Positions 10,212-18,755 of a DNA stretch of 64,000 nt are shown here, one piece after another. Source of the stretch: Chryseobacterium sp. JJR-5R (lineage in GTDB: Bacteria > Bacteroidota > Bacteroidia > Flavobacteriales > Weeksellaceae). The notes beneath the pieces are model-generated. The model worked only from the letters and a program-made list of their open reading frames with translations, made no database searches and was not told the origin of the DNA. Numbering within the stretch: position 1 is the stretch's first letter; each line of letters begins with the position of its first letter. The stretch lies in NCBI RefSeq assembly GCF_034047335.1, contig NZ_CP139137.1, positions 1,054,001-1,118,000 on the forward strand, written 5' to 3'. The position numbers and the translations under genes are program-made.

Positions 10212-11039
10212 ATGCAACATTATTTAGAATTCGATTTCAAAATTTCTCCGCTTCAGCCGTGGAATGAAATCCTGATGGCAGAGCTTATCGAAATAGGTTT
10301 CGACAGTTTTACAGAAGAGCTGGAGGGGATCTTAGGGTATATCCAGAAAGACGTATTGAATGAAGAAGAATTAAAAGCGCTTCCCATCTTCCATAATGAA
10401 AATGTAAAAATTGAATACACATTTCAGGAAATGCCGAACATCAACTGGAATGAGGAATGGGAAAAGAATTTTGAGCCGATTAATATTGATGATAAAGTCA
10501 TGATCCGTGCAGAATTCCATGAGTCGGTTCCTGGAATGCACGAAATTATCATACAGCCTAAAATGTCTTTCGGTACGGGGCATCACCCGACGACCCACCT
10601 GATGATCCAGCAGATGATGGCTGTTGATTTCAACGGTAAACAGGTCCTGGACATGGGTTGCGGGACTTCCGTGCTGGCCATCTATGCAAAACAGCAGGGT
10701 GCCGGCCATACAAAAGCCATTGATATTGATGAATGGTCTGTAGAAAATTCCAGAGAAAATGCAGCAAGAAACAGTGTGGAACTGGATATTGAACAGGGAA
10801 CCGCCGACAATCTGGGTAAAGAACATTATGATGTTATTCTGGCCAATATCAACCGGAATATCCTGATCTCTGATATTCCAGCCTACGTTAATGTATTGAA
10901 TGCAGGCGGACAGCTGCTGCTTTCGGGGCTTTGCTTCTTCGATGTGGATGATATACTGGAAGTCTGCAGGGAAAGCGGGCTGAAGCTTAAAAAACAGCTC
11001 CAGCGCGAAGAATGGGTAAGCTTGCTTCTTGAAAAATAG
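10212..11039 (+). CDS. prmA: ribosomal protein L11 methyltransferase
   Basis: SAM-dependent trimethylation of ribosomal protein L11 in the cytoplasm. The protein has 275 residues. The N-terminal L11-recognition part (EFDFKISPLQPWNEIL) leads to the linker WNEEWEKNFEPI, then the catalytic fold with FGTGHHPTT, the SAM-binding LDMGCGTSVLAIYA, and the NPPY-like ANINRNIL. All are diagnostic for PrmA. The ATG at 10212 is chosen because the upstream TTG is part of the promoter. The next gene starts five bases after the stop. Confidence 0.95.
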   Translation: MQHYLEFDFKISPLQPWNEILMAELIEIGFDSFTEELEGILGYIQKDVLNEEELKALPIFHNENVKIEYTFQEMPNINWNEEWEKNFEPINIDDKVMIRAEFHESVPGMHEIIIQPKMSFGTGHHPTTHLMIQQMMAVDFNGKQVLDMGCGTSVLAIYAKQQGAGHTKAIDIDEWSVENSRENAARNSVELDIEQGTADNLGKEHYDVILANINRNILISDIPAYVNVLNAGGQLLLSGLCFFDVDDILEVCRESGLKLKKQLQREEWVSLLLEK

Positions 11040-11043
11040 GAAT

Positions 11044-11889
11044 ATGAAAACGGTACTTATTTTTTTATTTCTATGTATGGCTCAGGCTTTTTCCGCACAG
11101 GAAGAAGAACCTGCCTATGCGAACGGCATTTTTAATTTCGAAGAGAATAAGCCTCAGAAAATATTTACCGACCAGGCCCGGATCAGGCAGTCTCCCGATG
11201 TTAAAGGCCAGGTTTCAGATTCTTTACAGTCCAACCAGCAGGTTTTGGTTCTTCACAGGGAAGATGCACTCTTAAAATTAGGCGAAAGGGCTGCGAACTG
11301 GTATAAAATATCCTACCAGAAAGATAATCAGACAAAAGAAGGCTATATCTGGGGCGGAAACCTGGCTGTGGGATACAGGAATAAAAACGGACTTGATTTT
11401 CTTTTCGGAATCTCCAAAACCGTCGACAAAAAAGATAAGGAGTTTAATCAGGCCTACCCACAGAATATTGCCGGTGTTAAAGTCCTGGAAGGGAATCGGC
11501 TGATCGGTGAAGTATCTTTTGATACAGGATCCGGGGAAAGCCTGAATTATGCCGCCTTTACCGTTGAAAGCAGCCATAAGCTTAAAGACGTGGAATTCAC
11601 ATTAAAAGCAACCGTTTCAGGAGAAGCGTGCGGGATTGCAGGGTATGACCAGTACATCTTATTCAATAAAGATAAAAAATTAACCGCACTTCCGCAGCTG
11701 ATGAATGTAGGTGATGCCGATGCCTATTATCACAATGAAAAACTTATTTTTCCCAATGACAAAGGGGGAATTCCCAACGCTTTTATACTGAAAATGGAAG
11801 AAATGGAAAGGGACGATAAAGACAGGGAAAAGAAAAAACATTCCTCAAAAGCCTATCTCTGGGACGGAAATTCTTATAAATTGAAATAA
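11044..11889 (+). CDS. exported SH3-domain protein
   Basis: Function unknown. A signal peptide (about residues 1-19, ending in SAQ) is followed by an SH3-type-3 segment: IRQSPDVKGQVSD, then a tryptophan-containing WYKISY stretch and EGYIWGGNLA at roughly residues 40-110. The remaining 170 residues have no motif I recognise; the tail is rich in Lys, Asp and Glu. The gene is five bases after prmA and may be co-transcribed with it. SH3b domains of this kind often bind peptides or cell-wall material, but nothing here shows a ligand. The ATG at 11044 is used. Confidence 0.75.
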   Translation: MKTVLIFLFLCMAQAFSAQEEEPAYANGIFNFEENKPQKIFTDQARIRQSPDVKGQVSDSLQSNQQVLVLHREDALLKLGERAANWYKISYQKDNQTKEGYIWGGNLAVGYRNKNGLDFLFGISKTVDKKDKEFNQAYPQNIAGVKVLEGNRLIGEVSFDTGSGESLNYAAFTVESSHKLKDVEFTLKATVSGEACGIAGYDQYILFNKDKKLTALPQLMNVGDADAYYHNEKLIFPNDKGGIPNAFILKMEEMERDDKDREKKKHSSKAYLWDGNSYKLK

Positions 11890-12094
11890 GAAAATTTTAA
11901 TACAAAATGAAATCACTGTATCTTTACGGTGGTTTTTTAATGATCAATTGAATCCGGGTTAAAAAGGGGAGTAACAATTGCAGAAAATTGCCGGAATTCC
12001 GGTGCTGATAAGTAATATAAAATTGTATTCAGCATAGACCTGAAATGTGAAGATTATTGTTCTGATTAATGGTATCTTTCAAACATAATGTTCA

Positions 12095-12943
12095 ATGTTT
12101 AATCAACCTGAAACATATAATCCGGCCAACTGTATGAAACACCAGAAGCAAAATAAAACAAATGAAGATTCTCTTTCACGGTCTGAGATAAAATCTGAAC
12201 AGACCGGTATACCTGATCGTCTTAAGTCAGGCATCGAAGGTCTTTCCGGCTATTCCCTAGATGATGTAAAGGTACATTGCAATTCTCCGCGACCGGAACT
12301 ATTGAAAGGGCATGCGCATGCGCAGGATAAAGAAATTCAAAAAACAGAAACTGAGCCTGCGGACGTATCGGGTGAACCATTGCATCCAGTTCAGGAAGAA
12401 CATGCAAAAGTAAACCCTTTCCCTGTATTGGTTACAGACAGACTGATATTAAGGCAATTTCAGGAAACAGATATTGAATCGGTATATTACGGGCTGTCTC
12501 ACCCTGAGGTAATAAAGCATTATGGCGTACATTATAACAGCTTATCAGCTACTTGGGAACAGATTGCCTGGTTTAAAAAGATAGAAAAAGAAGAGACCGG
12601 GATCTGGTGGGCTGTCTGTGACCGCCATCACCATACTTTTCTCGGAGCCGTGGGATTTAATAACTGGAATAAAGAAAACCGGAAGATTGAAATGGGATAT
12701 TGGCTGCTGCCGGAGTTCTGGGGTTCAGGGATGATAAAGGAAGCAGCACAGCCGGCCTGCAGTTATGCCTTTAAAAACATGCGTGTTCACCGGATCGAAG
12801 CTTTTGTGGAAACAGAAAATAAAAACAGCAAAAAGGTATTGAATCAGCTCGATTTTGAATTTGAAGGAACGATGAAGGACTGCGAAATAAAGGATGAACA
12901 GTTTATCAGCCTGGAAATCTATGCAAAGCTGAATATTAAATGA
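12095..12943 (+). CDS. GNAT acetyltransferase with an N-terminal DUF4157-like stretch
   Basis: Residues about 111-282 form a complete RimJ/RimL-type acetyltransferase: TDRLILRQF at the start, GAVGFNNW, EMGYWLLPEFWGSGMIKEA for acetyl-CoA binding, then NMRVHRIEAFVE and the C-terminal EGTMKD. The first 110 residues are extra for this family. Residues 39-81 (IPDRLKSGIEGLSGYSLDDV, then KVHCNSPRPELL and HAHAQDKEI) resemble DUF4157, the domain found on many contractile-injection-system cargo proteins and polymorphic toxins. The zinc motif HEXXH expected next is not present; residues 93-103 read GEPLHPVQEEH. The gene stands alone. ATG at 12134 is an alternative start. Acetyltransferase is sure; the DUF4157 relation is by eye. 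Confidence 0.8.
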   Translation: MFNQPETYNPANCMKHQKQNKTNEDSLSRSEIKSEQTGIPDRLKSGIEGLSGYSLDDVKVHCNSPRPELLKGHAHAQDKEIQKTETEPADVSGEPLHPVQEEHAKVNPFPVLVTDRLILRQFQETDIESVYYGLSHPEVIKHYGVHYNSLSATWEQIAWFKKIEKEETGIWWAVCDRHHHTFLGAVGFNNWNKENRKIEMGYWLLPEFWGSGMIKEAAQPACSYAFKNMRVHRIEAFVETENKNSKKVLNQLDFEFEGTMKDCEIKDEQFISLEIYAKLNIK

Positions 12944-13102
12944 AATACACAAGGTGAATTCTTGGTGAAAAGGTAATTTCCTGTTCAGGTTGTTTAAACT
13001 TTTTGCTTAGCAACCCCAGATTTTGAAACTGATCCGTAATACCGGTCTGAAAGTTCAGAATGTAAAATATAACAGAAGCGCATAGAAAGAATATCTATAA
13101 AC

Positions 13103-13131
13103 AAAAAACTCACAATTTCTTGTGAGTTTTT
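13103..13131 (-). terminator. terminator of the first tRNA-Pro/tRNA-Arg unit
   Basis: AAAACTCACAA and its complement flank TTTC, with A- and T-rich sides. It lies just past the 3' end of tRNA-Arg and is repeated almost exactly at 13674. It could also end the + strand gene at 12943. Confidence 0.75.
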
Positions 13132-13137
13132 ATACAG

Positions 13138-13211
13138 TGAGCGCGAAAGGATTCGAACCTTTGACCGTCTGCTTAGAAGGCAGATGCTCTATCCAGCTGA
13201 GCTACGCACCC
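13138..13211 (-). tRNA. tRNA-Arg (anticodon TCT), copy 1
   Basis: Minus-strand cloverleaf of 74 bases: acceptor GGGTGCG with CGCGCTC (wobble pairs), anticodon loop CTTCTAA, T loop TTCGAAT. CCA is not encoded. It is identical to the copy at 13710-13783. Confidence 0.96.
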
Positions 13212-13243
13212 ATTACATAATTTTGAGAAAACTATTAAAACAG

Positions 13244-13318
13244 TCGGGGCGGCAGGATTCGAACCTGCGACCTCCTGGTCCCAAACCAGGCGCGATGACC
13301 GGACTACGCTACGCCCCG
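13244..13318 (-). tRNA. tRNA-Pro (anticodon TGG), copy 1
   Basis: 75-base cloverleaf with acceptor CGGGGCG/CGCCCCG and anticodon loop TTTGGGA in a CCTGG stem. It precedes tRNA-Arg in the same transcript. It is identical to the copy at 13834-13908. Confidence 0.96.
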
Positions 13319-13362
13319 ATTAGGCCATCTTTCAACAAGAATTACCTTGTTTTTTGTGGGTG

Positions 13363-13370
13363 CAAATATA
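13363..13370 (-). promoter_or_regulatory. -7 element for the first tRNA unit
   Basis: TATATTTG on the minus strand, about 45 bases before tRNA-Pro copy 1. The same octamer precedes tRNA-Ser at 14063. Confidence 0.6.
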
Positions 13371-13538
13371 AGGCAGTTTTCTGAATAATGAAAATAAATT
13401 TTCAACAAATTTTAACAATTGTATTTTGAATAGATTTACAATATTAAAAACCAATAGATTAACTTAATCTTAAAATAAAAATAAATTTTAGTTTAACGTG
13501 ATACTACGGATAGTTATTTTAATACAATTGTAGAGGTG

Positions 13539-13613
13539 TTAATGAAATCTAATTCGAATCTTTGATCGTCCCGATGACAATCGGGATGCTCTGTCCGGTT
13601 GAGCTTCCGGCAA
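13539..13613 (-). pseudogene. degenerate tRNA, derived from a tRNA-Arg-like gene
   Basis: Lies between the two Arg/Pro cassettes and aligns along its length with the tRNA-Arg copies: TTCGAAT T loop, the D-arm GCTCAAC ... GAGC, and a five-pair anticodon stem TCCCG/CGGGA. The anticodon loop has eight bases (ATTGTCAT). Both the T stem and the acceptor stem no longer pair. It is almost certainly not charged. The identity of the ancestor is an inference from position and alignment by eye. Confidence 0.6.
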
Positions 13614-13673
13614 GAATTAAGATTTCAAATTTGTGATTTAATTTATATATGAAAAATAAGAATATCCGCAAAC

Positions 13674-13703
13674 AAAAAAACTCACAATTTCTTGTGAGTT
13701 TTT
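13674..13703 (-). terminator. terminator of the second tRNA unit
   Basis: Same hairpin as at 13103-13131 (ACTCACAA/TTGTGAGT), directly after tRNA-Arg copy 2. Confidence 0.75.
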
Positions 13704-13709
13704 ATACAG

Positions 13710-13783
13710 TGAGCGCGAAAGGATTCGAACCTTTGACCGTCTGCTTAGAAGGCAGATGCTCTATCCAGCTGAGCTACGCACCC
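13710..13783 (-). tRNA. tRNA-Arg (anticodon TCT), copy 2
   Basis: Sequence-identical second copy. It is the last gene of the Ser-Pro-Arg transcript, followed by its own copy of the terminator. Confidence 0.96.
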
Positions 13784-13833
13784 ATTAAAAGATTTTGATT
13801 CTCGCTTAGTAATCAATAAGCGCGTTAAAAAAG

Positions 13834-13908
13834 TCGGGGCGGCAGGATTCGAACCTGCGACCTCCTGGTCCCAAACCAGGCGCGATGACCGGACTACGCT
13901 ACGCCCCG
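13834..13908 (-). tRNA. tRNA-Pro (anticodon TGG), copy 2
   Basis: Sequence-identical second copy, between tRNA-Ser and tRNA-Arg. The Pro-Arg spacer differs from that in copy 1, so only the genes and the terminator are conserved. Confidence 0.96.
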
Positions 13909-13933
13909 AATATATTGTTTTAGAAAAAGAATG

Positions 13934-14018
13934 CGGAGGGTAAGGGATTCGAACCCTTGCGACACTTTCGCGTCGACAGTTTAGCAAACTGCTCCATTAA
14001 CCACTCTGGCAACCCTCC
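13934..14018 (-). tRNA. tRNA-Ser (anticodon GCT)
   Basis: 85-base class II tRNA with acceptor GGAGGGT/ACCCTCC, anticodon loop TTGCTAA and a variable arm GTCGACGCGAAAGTGTCGC. First gene of the Ser-Pro-Arg unit. Confidence 0.95.
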
Positions 14019-14062
14019 TTTTATCTTTGATTTTAATGATCGTTGTTCCGTTATTGCGAGTG

Positions 14063-14070
14063 CAAATATA
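14063..14070 (-). promoter_or_regulatory. -7 element for the Ser-Pro-Arg tRNA unit
   Basis: TATATTTG on the minus strand, about 45 bases upstream of tRNA-Ser, divergent from the amidase promoter at 14117. Confidence 0.6.
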
Positions 14071-14116
14071 GAATAGATTTCTTTATTTACCAAATAATTT
14101 TCAAGAAAAATTTGCG

Positions 14117-14124
14117 TATTTTTG
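14117..14124 (+). promoter_or_regulatory. -7 element of the amidase gene
   Basis: TATTTTTG, 30 bases before the ATG at 14154. Confidence 0.5.
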
Positions 14125-14153
14125 AGCTGATAAACGACTAAAAAAGTAAACAA

Positions 14154-15179
14154 ATGCGTAAGACATTATATATCATCGGATTAAGTACTTTGCTTTTTTC
14201 ATGTGGTTCCCAGCAGAACGCACGGAAAAAACAATACATCCCAAGAACGCCTTCCATACAGCCTAAAACAGCAGTAAAGACGTCTGGAGAAAAACCCAAG
14301 TCAAAAGTTACAACTGAACATGGAGTTGAATTTTTCACCACCAATATCGCGGACATTACAAAAAATGACAATACTGCCAGTTACGGTTCCATTGTTTCTG
14401 CAAAACCTGCCGGTTATAAAGTGGTAAAAACCTATTTCCCTGCCATCGCACAGAATTTCAGGCAGCGGTACCTGATTCTGCATTACACGGCACTGCCGGA
14501 CGATAAATCAATCACCGTTCTTTCACAGCAGGCAGTAAGTGCACATTACCTGGTAAACAATACCGGAGACAACGAGATCTATCAGATGGTGGATGAAAAC
14601 AAACGCGCCTATCATGCAGGAGTGAGTGCCTGGAGGAATGATAAGAACCTTAATGACACGTCTATAGGAATCGAAATTGTAAATACGGGCTATACCGCTG
14701 ATGCTGCAGGAAAAAGGGTTTTCGTGCCTTTTGATGAAGCCCAGGTAAAAAAAGTGGCTGCACTGGTAAAAGATATTGCCTCAAGGTATCAGATCCCGGC
14801 CACCAATATCCTGGCACATTCAGATATTGCCCCGACCAGGAAACAGGATCCTGGCCCATTGTTCCCATGGAAAATGCTGTATGATGAATACCAGATCGGC
14901 ATGTGGTATGATGAATCCATTAAACAGGGCTATTATGATCTGGCAACCTCTACGGATTTCCAGGTCCAGTATATTGATCCTGCATTTATCTTCAATGTTC
15001 AGACCCAGCTGCAGAAATTCGGGTATGCTTTGGACCTGAGCGGTAAATGGGATGATGCGACTAAGAAAACCATTGAAGCATTCCAGTACCATTTCCGCCC
15101 GCAAAACTATGACGGGATAATGGATGCCGAAACATTTTCAATATTGCAGGCTTTAATACAAAAATACCCGGTAAAATAA
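14154..15179 (+). CDS. N-acetylmuramoyl-L-alanine amidase lipoprotein with peptidoglycan-binding domain
   Basis: Cleaves the bond between muramic acid and the stem peptide, or recycles wall fragments. The lipoprotein signal ends at LLFSCGSQ (Cys about residue 17). An Amidase_2/AmpD-type domain spans about residues 100-245 with zinc-ligand-like HYTALP, a catalytic-region ESG-type GIEIVN, and ILAHSDIAPTRKQDPGP. A PG_binding_1 domain covers about residues 270-338 (QTQLQKFGYALD, DDATKKTIEAFQ, DGIMDAETFSIL). It has 341 residues and probably sits in the outer-membrane inner leaflet facing the wall. Family secure. Confidence 0.92.
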   Translation: MRKTLYIIGLSTLLFSCGSQQNARKKQYIPRTPSIQPKTAVKTSGEKPKSKVTTEHGVEFFTTNIADITKNDNTASYGSIVSAKPAGYKVVKTYFPAIAQNFRQRYLILHYTALPDDKSITVLSQQAVSAHYLVNNTGDNEIYQMVDENKRAYHAGVSAWRNDKNLNDTSIGIEIVNTGYTADAAGKRVFVPFDEAQVKKVAALVKDIASRYQIPATNILAHSDIAPTRKQDPGPLFPWKMLYDEYQIGMWYDESIKQGYYDLATSTDFQVQYIDPAFIFNVQTQLQKFGYALDLSGKWDDATKKTIEAFQYHFRPQNYDGIMDAETFSILQALIQKYPVK

Positions 15180-15277
15180 AAGGTAATTTGTCCTGCAGGA
15201 TAATAATCTGCGGAAACTATACGGTTTATTATTAAATTGGCAGATTGTTAGATGGATGTATTACTTATAAATAAATT

Positions 15278-16678
15278 ATGGAAAATTTCAGAAAAGAAAG
15301 TGATCTGTTAGGCGTGCTGGAAGTTCCGGTCAATGCCTACTATGGAGTACAGACCCAGAGAGCGATCAATAATTTTAAAATATCAGGACAGCTTTTATCA
15401 TCTTACCCTCAGTTCATCAGAGGATTGGCCTACGTTAAAAAAGCAGCTGCCAAAACCAACTATGAGCTGGGTCTCCTGGATGAGAGCCTGTACTATAACA
15501 TTGCTGAAACCTGTGATGAATTAATCAGGGGCGAGCTTCACGAGCAGTTCCCGGTAGATATGATTCAGGGCGGGGCCGGAACCTCTATTAACATGAACGC
15601 CAATGAAGTAATTGCCAACAGGGTTTTGGAGAAATTAGGGAAGAATAAAGGGCAGTACGAATTCTGCTCGCCTAATGACCATGTCAACCTTTCACAGTCT
15701 ACCAATGATGCGTATCCTACAGCCATAAAAATGGGACTGCTGCAGATGAATGCAACGCTGGTTGAAAAACTGGAAAAAATCGTTGAGGCATTCAGGGCAA
15801 AAGGACAGGAGTTTCAGGATGTGATCAAAATGGGCAGGACGCAGCTTCAGGATGCTGTTCCGATGACATTGGGACAGGAATTTGAGGCATTTGCAGCTAC
15901 CCTTGAAGAAGATATTTCTAAGCTTAACAGTAATGCTGATCTTTTTGTGGAAGTGAATATGGGAGCCACGGCAATCGGGACCGGAATCAATGCTCCGGTA
16001 GGGTATGCCGTTCTTTGTGCTAAAAATTTAGCCCAGATTACCGGTTTTCCGGTTGTTTCTGCGCCCAACCTGGTAGAAGCAACGCCTGATACGGGTTCTT
16101 ACGTTATCTACTCTTCAGCCATGAAGCGCCTTGCCGTGAAATTATCGAAGATCTGCAATGATCTGAGGCTGCTTTCTTCAGGGCCCAGAGCCGGGCTGTT
16201 TGAAATCAACCTGCCGCCGATGCAGCCGGGATCGTCCATCATGCCGGGAAAAGTGAATCCGGTTATCCCTGAAGTAGTGAATCAGGTATGCTTTAAAATA
16301 TTCGGGAACGATCTTACCGTTACTTTTGCTGCGGAAGCAGGACAGCTGCAGCTTAATGTCATGGAGCCGGTGCTTTCCCATGCCATTATGGAGAACATTC
16401 ATTTCCTCTGCAATGCTTTGGATACGCTGCGGGAAAAATGCATTACCGGAATTACCGCAAACCGGGAAGTCTGCCTGAACATGGTAAAGCACAGCATCGG
16501 CATCGTAACGGCGCTCAACCCTTATATCGGTTATAAACATTCCACGGAAATTGCCAAAGAATCTTTGGAAACCGGTAAAAGCGTTTACGATCTGGTATTG
16601 GAAAAAGGAATCCTGTCTCAGGAAAAGCTGGACGAGATCCTTGATCCCCGGAACATGCTGAAACCGCACGACAAATAA
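15278..16678 (+). CDS. aspA: aspartate ammonia-lyase
   Basis: Reversible deamination of aspartate to fumarate and ammonia. The protein has 466 residues, the usual size for the fumarase/aspartase superfamily. It shows the N-terminal RKESDLLGVLEVPVNAYYGV, the TSxNMNANE-type GTSINMNANEVI, the substrate motif SQSTNDAYPTA, the conserved GRTQLQDAVP and the catalytic loop GSSIMPGKVNP near residues 318-328. The start (MENFRKESD) and the NxNANE wording favour aspartase over fumarase C, though the two are close. It stands alone with gaps of about 100 bases on each side. Confidence 0.92.
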   Translation: MENFRKESDLLGVLEVPVNAYYGVQTQRAINNFKISGQLLSSYPQFIRGLAYVKKAAAKTNYELGLLDESLYYNIAETCDELIRGELHEQFPVDMIQGGAGTSINMNANEVIANRVLEKLGKNKGQYEFCSPNDHVNLSQSTNDAYPTAIKMGLLQMNATLVEKLEKIVEAFRAKGQEFQDVIKMGRTQLQDAVPMTLGQEFEAFAATLEEDISKLNSNADLFVEVNMGATAIGTGINAPVGYAVLCAKNLAQITGFPVVSAPNLVEATPDTGSYVIYSSAMKRLAVKLSKICNDLRLLSSGPRAGLFEINLPPMQPGSSIMPGKVNPVIPEVVNQVCFKIFGNDLTVTFAAEAGQLQLNVMEPVLSHAIMENIHFLCNALDTLREKCITGITANREVCLNMVKHSIGIVTALNPYIGYKHSTEIAKESLETGKSVYDLVLEKGILSQEKLDEILDPRNMLKPHDK

Positions 16679-16782
16679 AATAAACCAAATAACAAGTAGT
16701 GACTGATAAACTCAACCCTCTGAATATTATTCATTCATTATTTGTTACCCATTATTCATAAACCATCAATTATTTATCTGCT

Positions 16783-17637
16783 TTGAGATTTCTGATCATC
16801 ATCCCTGCGCATAATGAAGAAGCGCATCTCTCACTGACACTGGATTCCTTACAGCGTCAGACGCACAGGGATTTTAAAGTAGTGGCTGTTAACGACGGTT
16901 CTACGGATAAAACTGCTGATGTGATTAAAAAATACACAGACCGGGATTCTCGTTTTGAGACCGTTGATCTTCAGAAATCAGAACACCAGCCGGGATCAAA
17001 AGTGGTCAGTGCTTTTAAGAACGGACTGAAAACTCATGATATCAGCCAATTTGACATCATCTGCAAATTCGATGCGGATATCATTCTCCCTGAAAATTAT
17101 CTCAATACCATATCAGAAGCCTTCAAAAACAATCCCGAATATGGTTTGGCAGGCGGACTTTTATATGTTGAAAAAAACGGAAACTGGGTATATGAAGGAA
17201 ATTCCAACAGACACCATGTCCGCGGACCGTTAAAAGCATACCGGAGAGAAAGCTATATCCAGATGGACGGGCTCCGCGAAACCCTGGGCTGGGATAATAT
17301 CGATTCTATTTTACTGCAGAACCTGGGCTGGAGAGAAGCAGTACTGCCTGAGCTTCATGTAAAACTGATTAAAGTAAAAGGTGCCGACTACACCATAAGA
17401 CCGGCGGAATATTACGGAAAGTATTTTTATTTTCTGGGACTAAACAGGTTTTTAGCCTACATCGCATCTTTCAAAGAAGCTGCAAAAAGCAGGTCTGCCT
17501 CATTCTTTTTTTTGATCATCAGGGCTTATGAACATTGCCGCTCTCAGCGGCTGGAATTAAAAATTTCCAGGGACGAACAAAAGACAGTCAACCGCCAGCG
17601 CTGGAATATGCTGAAGAAAAAATGGCTGAAAATGTAA
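16783..17637 (+). CDS. glycosyltransferase family 2
   Basis: Transfers a sugar from a nucleotide donor during surface-glycan synthesis. It opens with a GT-A fold: FLIIIPAHNEEAHL, VAVNDGSTDKTADV, then the DxD-type metal site KFDADIILPENY. The 284 residues contain no clear membrane span. The start is TTG at 16783, chosen because the conserved first strand begins immediately; the next ATG would delete the domain. The neighbouring genes are a GT-B-like protein, a flippase and a FkbM methyltransferase, which supports a role in a polysaccharide or lipid-linked glycan. Acceptor and donor are unknown. Confidence 0.85.
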   Translation: MRFLIIIPAHNEEAHLSLTLDSLQRQTHRDFKVVAVNDGSTDKTADVIKKYTDRDSRFETVDLQKSEHQPGSKVVSAFKNGLKTHDISQFDIICKFDADIILPENYLNTISEAFKNNPEYGLAGGLLYVEKNGNWVYEGNSNRHHVRGPLKAYRRESYIQMDGLRETLGWDNIDSILLQNLGWREAVLPELHVKLIKVKGADYTIRPAEYYGKYFYFLGLNRFLAYIASFKEAAKSRSASFFFLIIRAYEHCRSQRLELKISRDEQKTVNRQRWNMLKKKWLKM

Positions 17638-17711
17638 ATTATTAACGGATCTGATAAGGGAAAATTGCTCAACAAATCTTTGGTCACTACCATATTGAAA
17701 ATCAGTAAAAT

Positions 17712-18752
17712 TTGAAAAAAATAGCCTACATAGAACTGGATAACCACGCTGAAGTGACTCATGATTTCATGGCTATCATGCAGGGTTCCAAAAAATTCCA
17801 TGTAGAATATTATCTTTCGGAAAAAATTAAAGGCCAGGTTAAAGAGGATGGTCAGGAAATCTTTTTGTCTGACAGTTCAATGATCCTGGACCAGCTTAGA
17901 CAAAAGAAATACGACCTTGTCATCATCGGAACGGTCCACCGTTATTTCAGTACATTTCAGGAAATTGTAAAGAAGTACAATTCGGCAGTCATTGTCCATA
18001 ACATTAATTTTATGAACAGTTCACCGCTGGATTTGCTCAAAAGCATATGGAAAGAAGATATCCTGTACAGGATCAAGCTTTTCTGGAAAGAAGGGCTTTC
18101 CGCTGCTCCGGAGGTGTATAAACAGGCAAAGCACCTGTTGGTGCTTGACGAAAGCCTGTCTTCCGGCCGGTTAAGATTCCTGCCTGTTTTTTATACCGGG
18201 AAATGGGAGAACCGTCCGAAAAGGGAATCGGTTATTGTCATTCCGGGCGGGGTATCGCATAAAAGAAGGGATTACAGCCATGTTTTTAAAACCATTAAGA
18301 ATTTAAGAACGGATGAGCCTTTTAACTTTGTGTTCCTCGGCAAGGCAAAAGGTAGAGAACTGGAGCAGCTGAAAAAATTATCGTCAGATCTGCCTCAAAA
18401 TATCAGCATCACCTGGTTTTCAGAAAGGGTGTCGCAGGATGTTTTTGAACAATGGATGCAGCGGGCAGACGTATTGTGGTGCCCGATTCAGCAGGAAACC
18501 GAATTCTTCAGCCGGAAAGAAATCTACGGGGAGACAAAAATGACCGGGAATTCCGGAGATGCCATAAAATACGGTAAACCTGCGATTTTTCCTGTGAATT
18601 ATCCGTCTGCATCAGATTTCATCATTCCCGAAGATGAAAATATTCCGGAACAGTTTAAAGCGCTGAAAAATACTTCGTTTCCTTTTCAGGAAAAGTATGC
18701 TAAAGCAGCCGTTCAGGAACAAATTGAGAAAGTCCTGCAGAACCTGACCTGA
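17712..18752 (+). CDS. probable GT-B-fold glycosyltransferase
   Basis: Length 346 residues. The first half has alternating strands (KKIAYIELDNHAEVTHDF, YDLVIIGTV, AVIVHNINF) and the second half a nucleotide-sugar-type domain: VIVIPGGVSHKRRDYSH, FVFLGKAKG, then the C-terminal loop with GDAIKYGKPAIFP. This layout resembles glycosyltransferases of family 4 and similar GT-B enzymes. No catalytic E-x7-E was clearly placed. The start is TTG at 17712 (KKIAYIE). The gene converges on the flippase gene four bases away, so it is not in one operon with it, though they probably serve the same glycan. Confidence 0.65.
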   Translation: MKKIAYIELDNHAEVTHDFMAIMQGSKKFHVEYYLSEKIKGQVKEDGQEIFLSDSSMILDQLRQKKYDLVIIGTVHRYFSTFQEIVKKYNSAVIVHNINFMNSSPLDLLKSIWKEDILYRIKLFWKEGLSAAPEVYKQAKHLLVLDESLSSGRLRFLPVFYTGKWENRPKRESVIVIPGGVSHKRRDYSHVFKTIKNLRTDEPFNFVFLGKAKGRELEQLKKLSSDLPQNISITWFSERVSQDVFEQWMQRADVLWCPIQQETEFFSRKEIYGETKMTGNSGDAIKYGKPAIFPVNYPSASDFIIPEDENIPEQFKALKNTSFPFQEKYAKAAVQEQIEKVLQNLT

Positions 18753-18755
18753 CCG

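Noticed and set aside
13745..14153. Two minus-strand open frames across the tRNA cluster
   Set aside because: They run through tRNA genes and are artefacts of structured RNA sequence.
16178..16669. 163-residue minus-strand frame inside aspA
   Set aside because: Fully inside a clear aspartase gene and without family features; a shadow frame.
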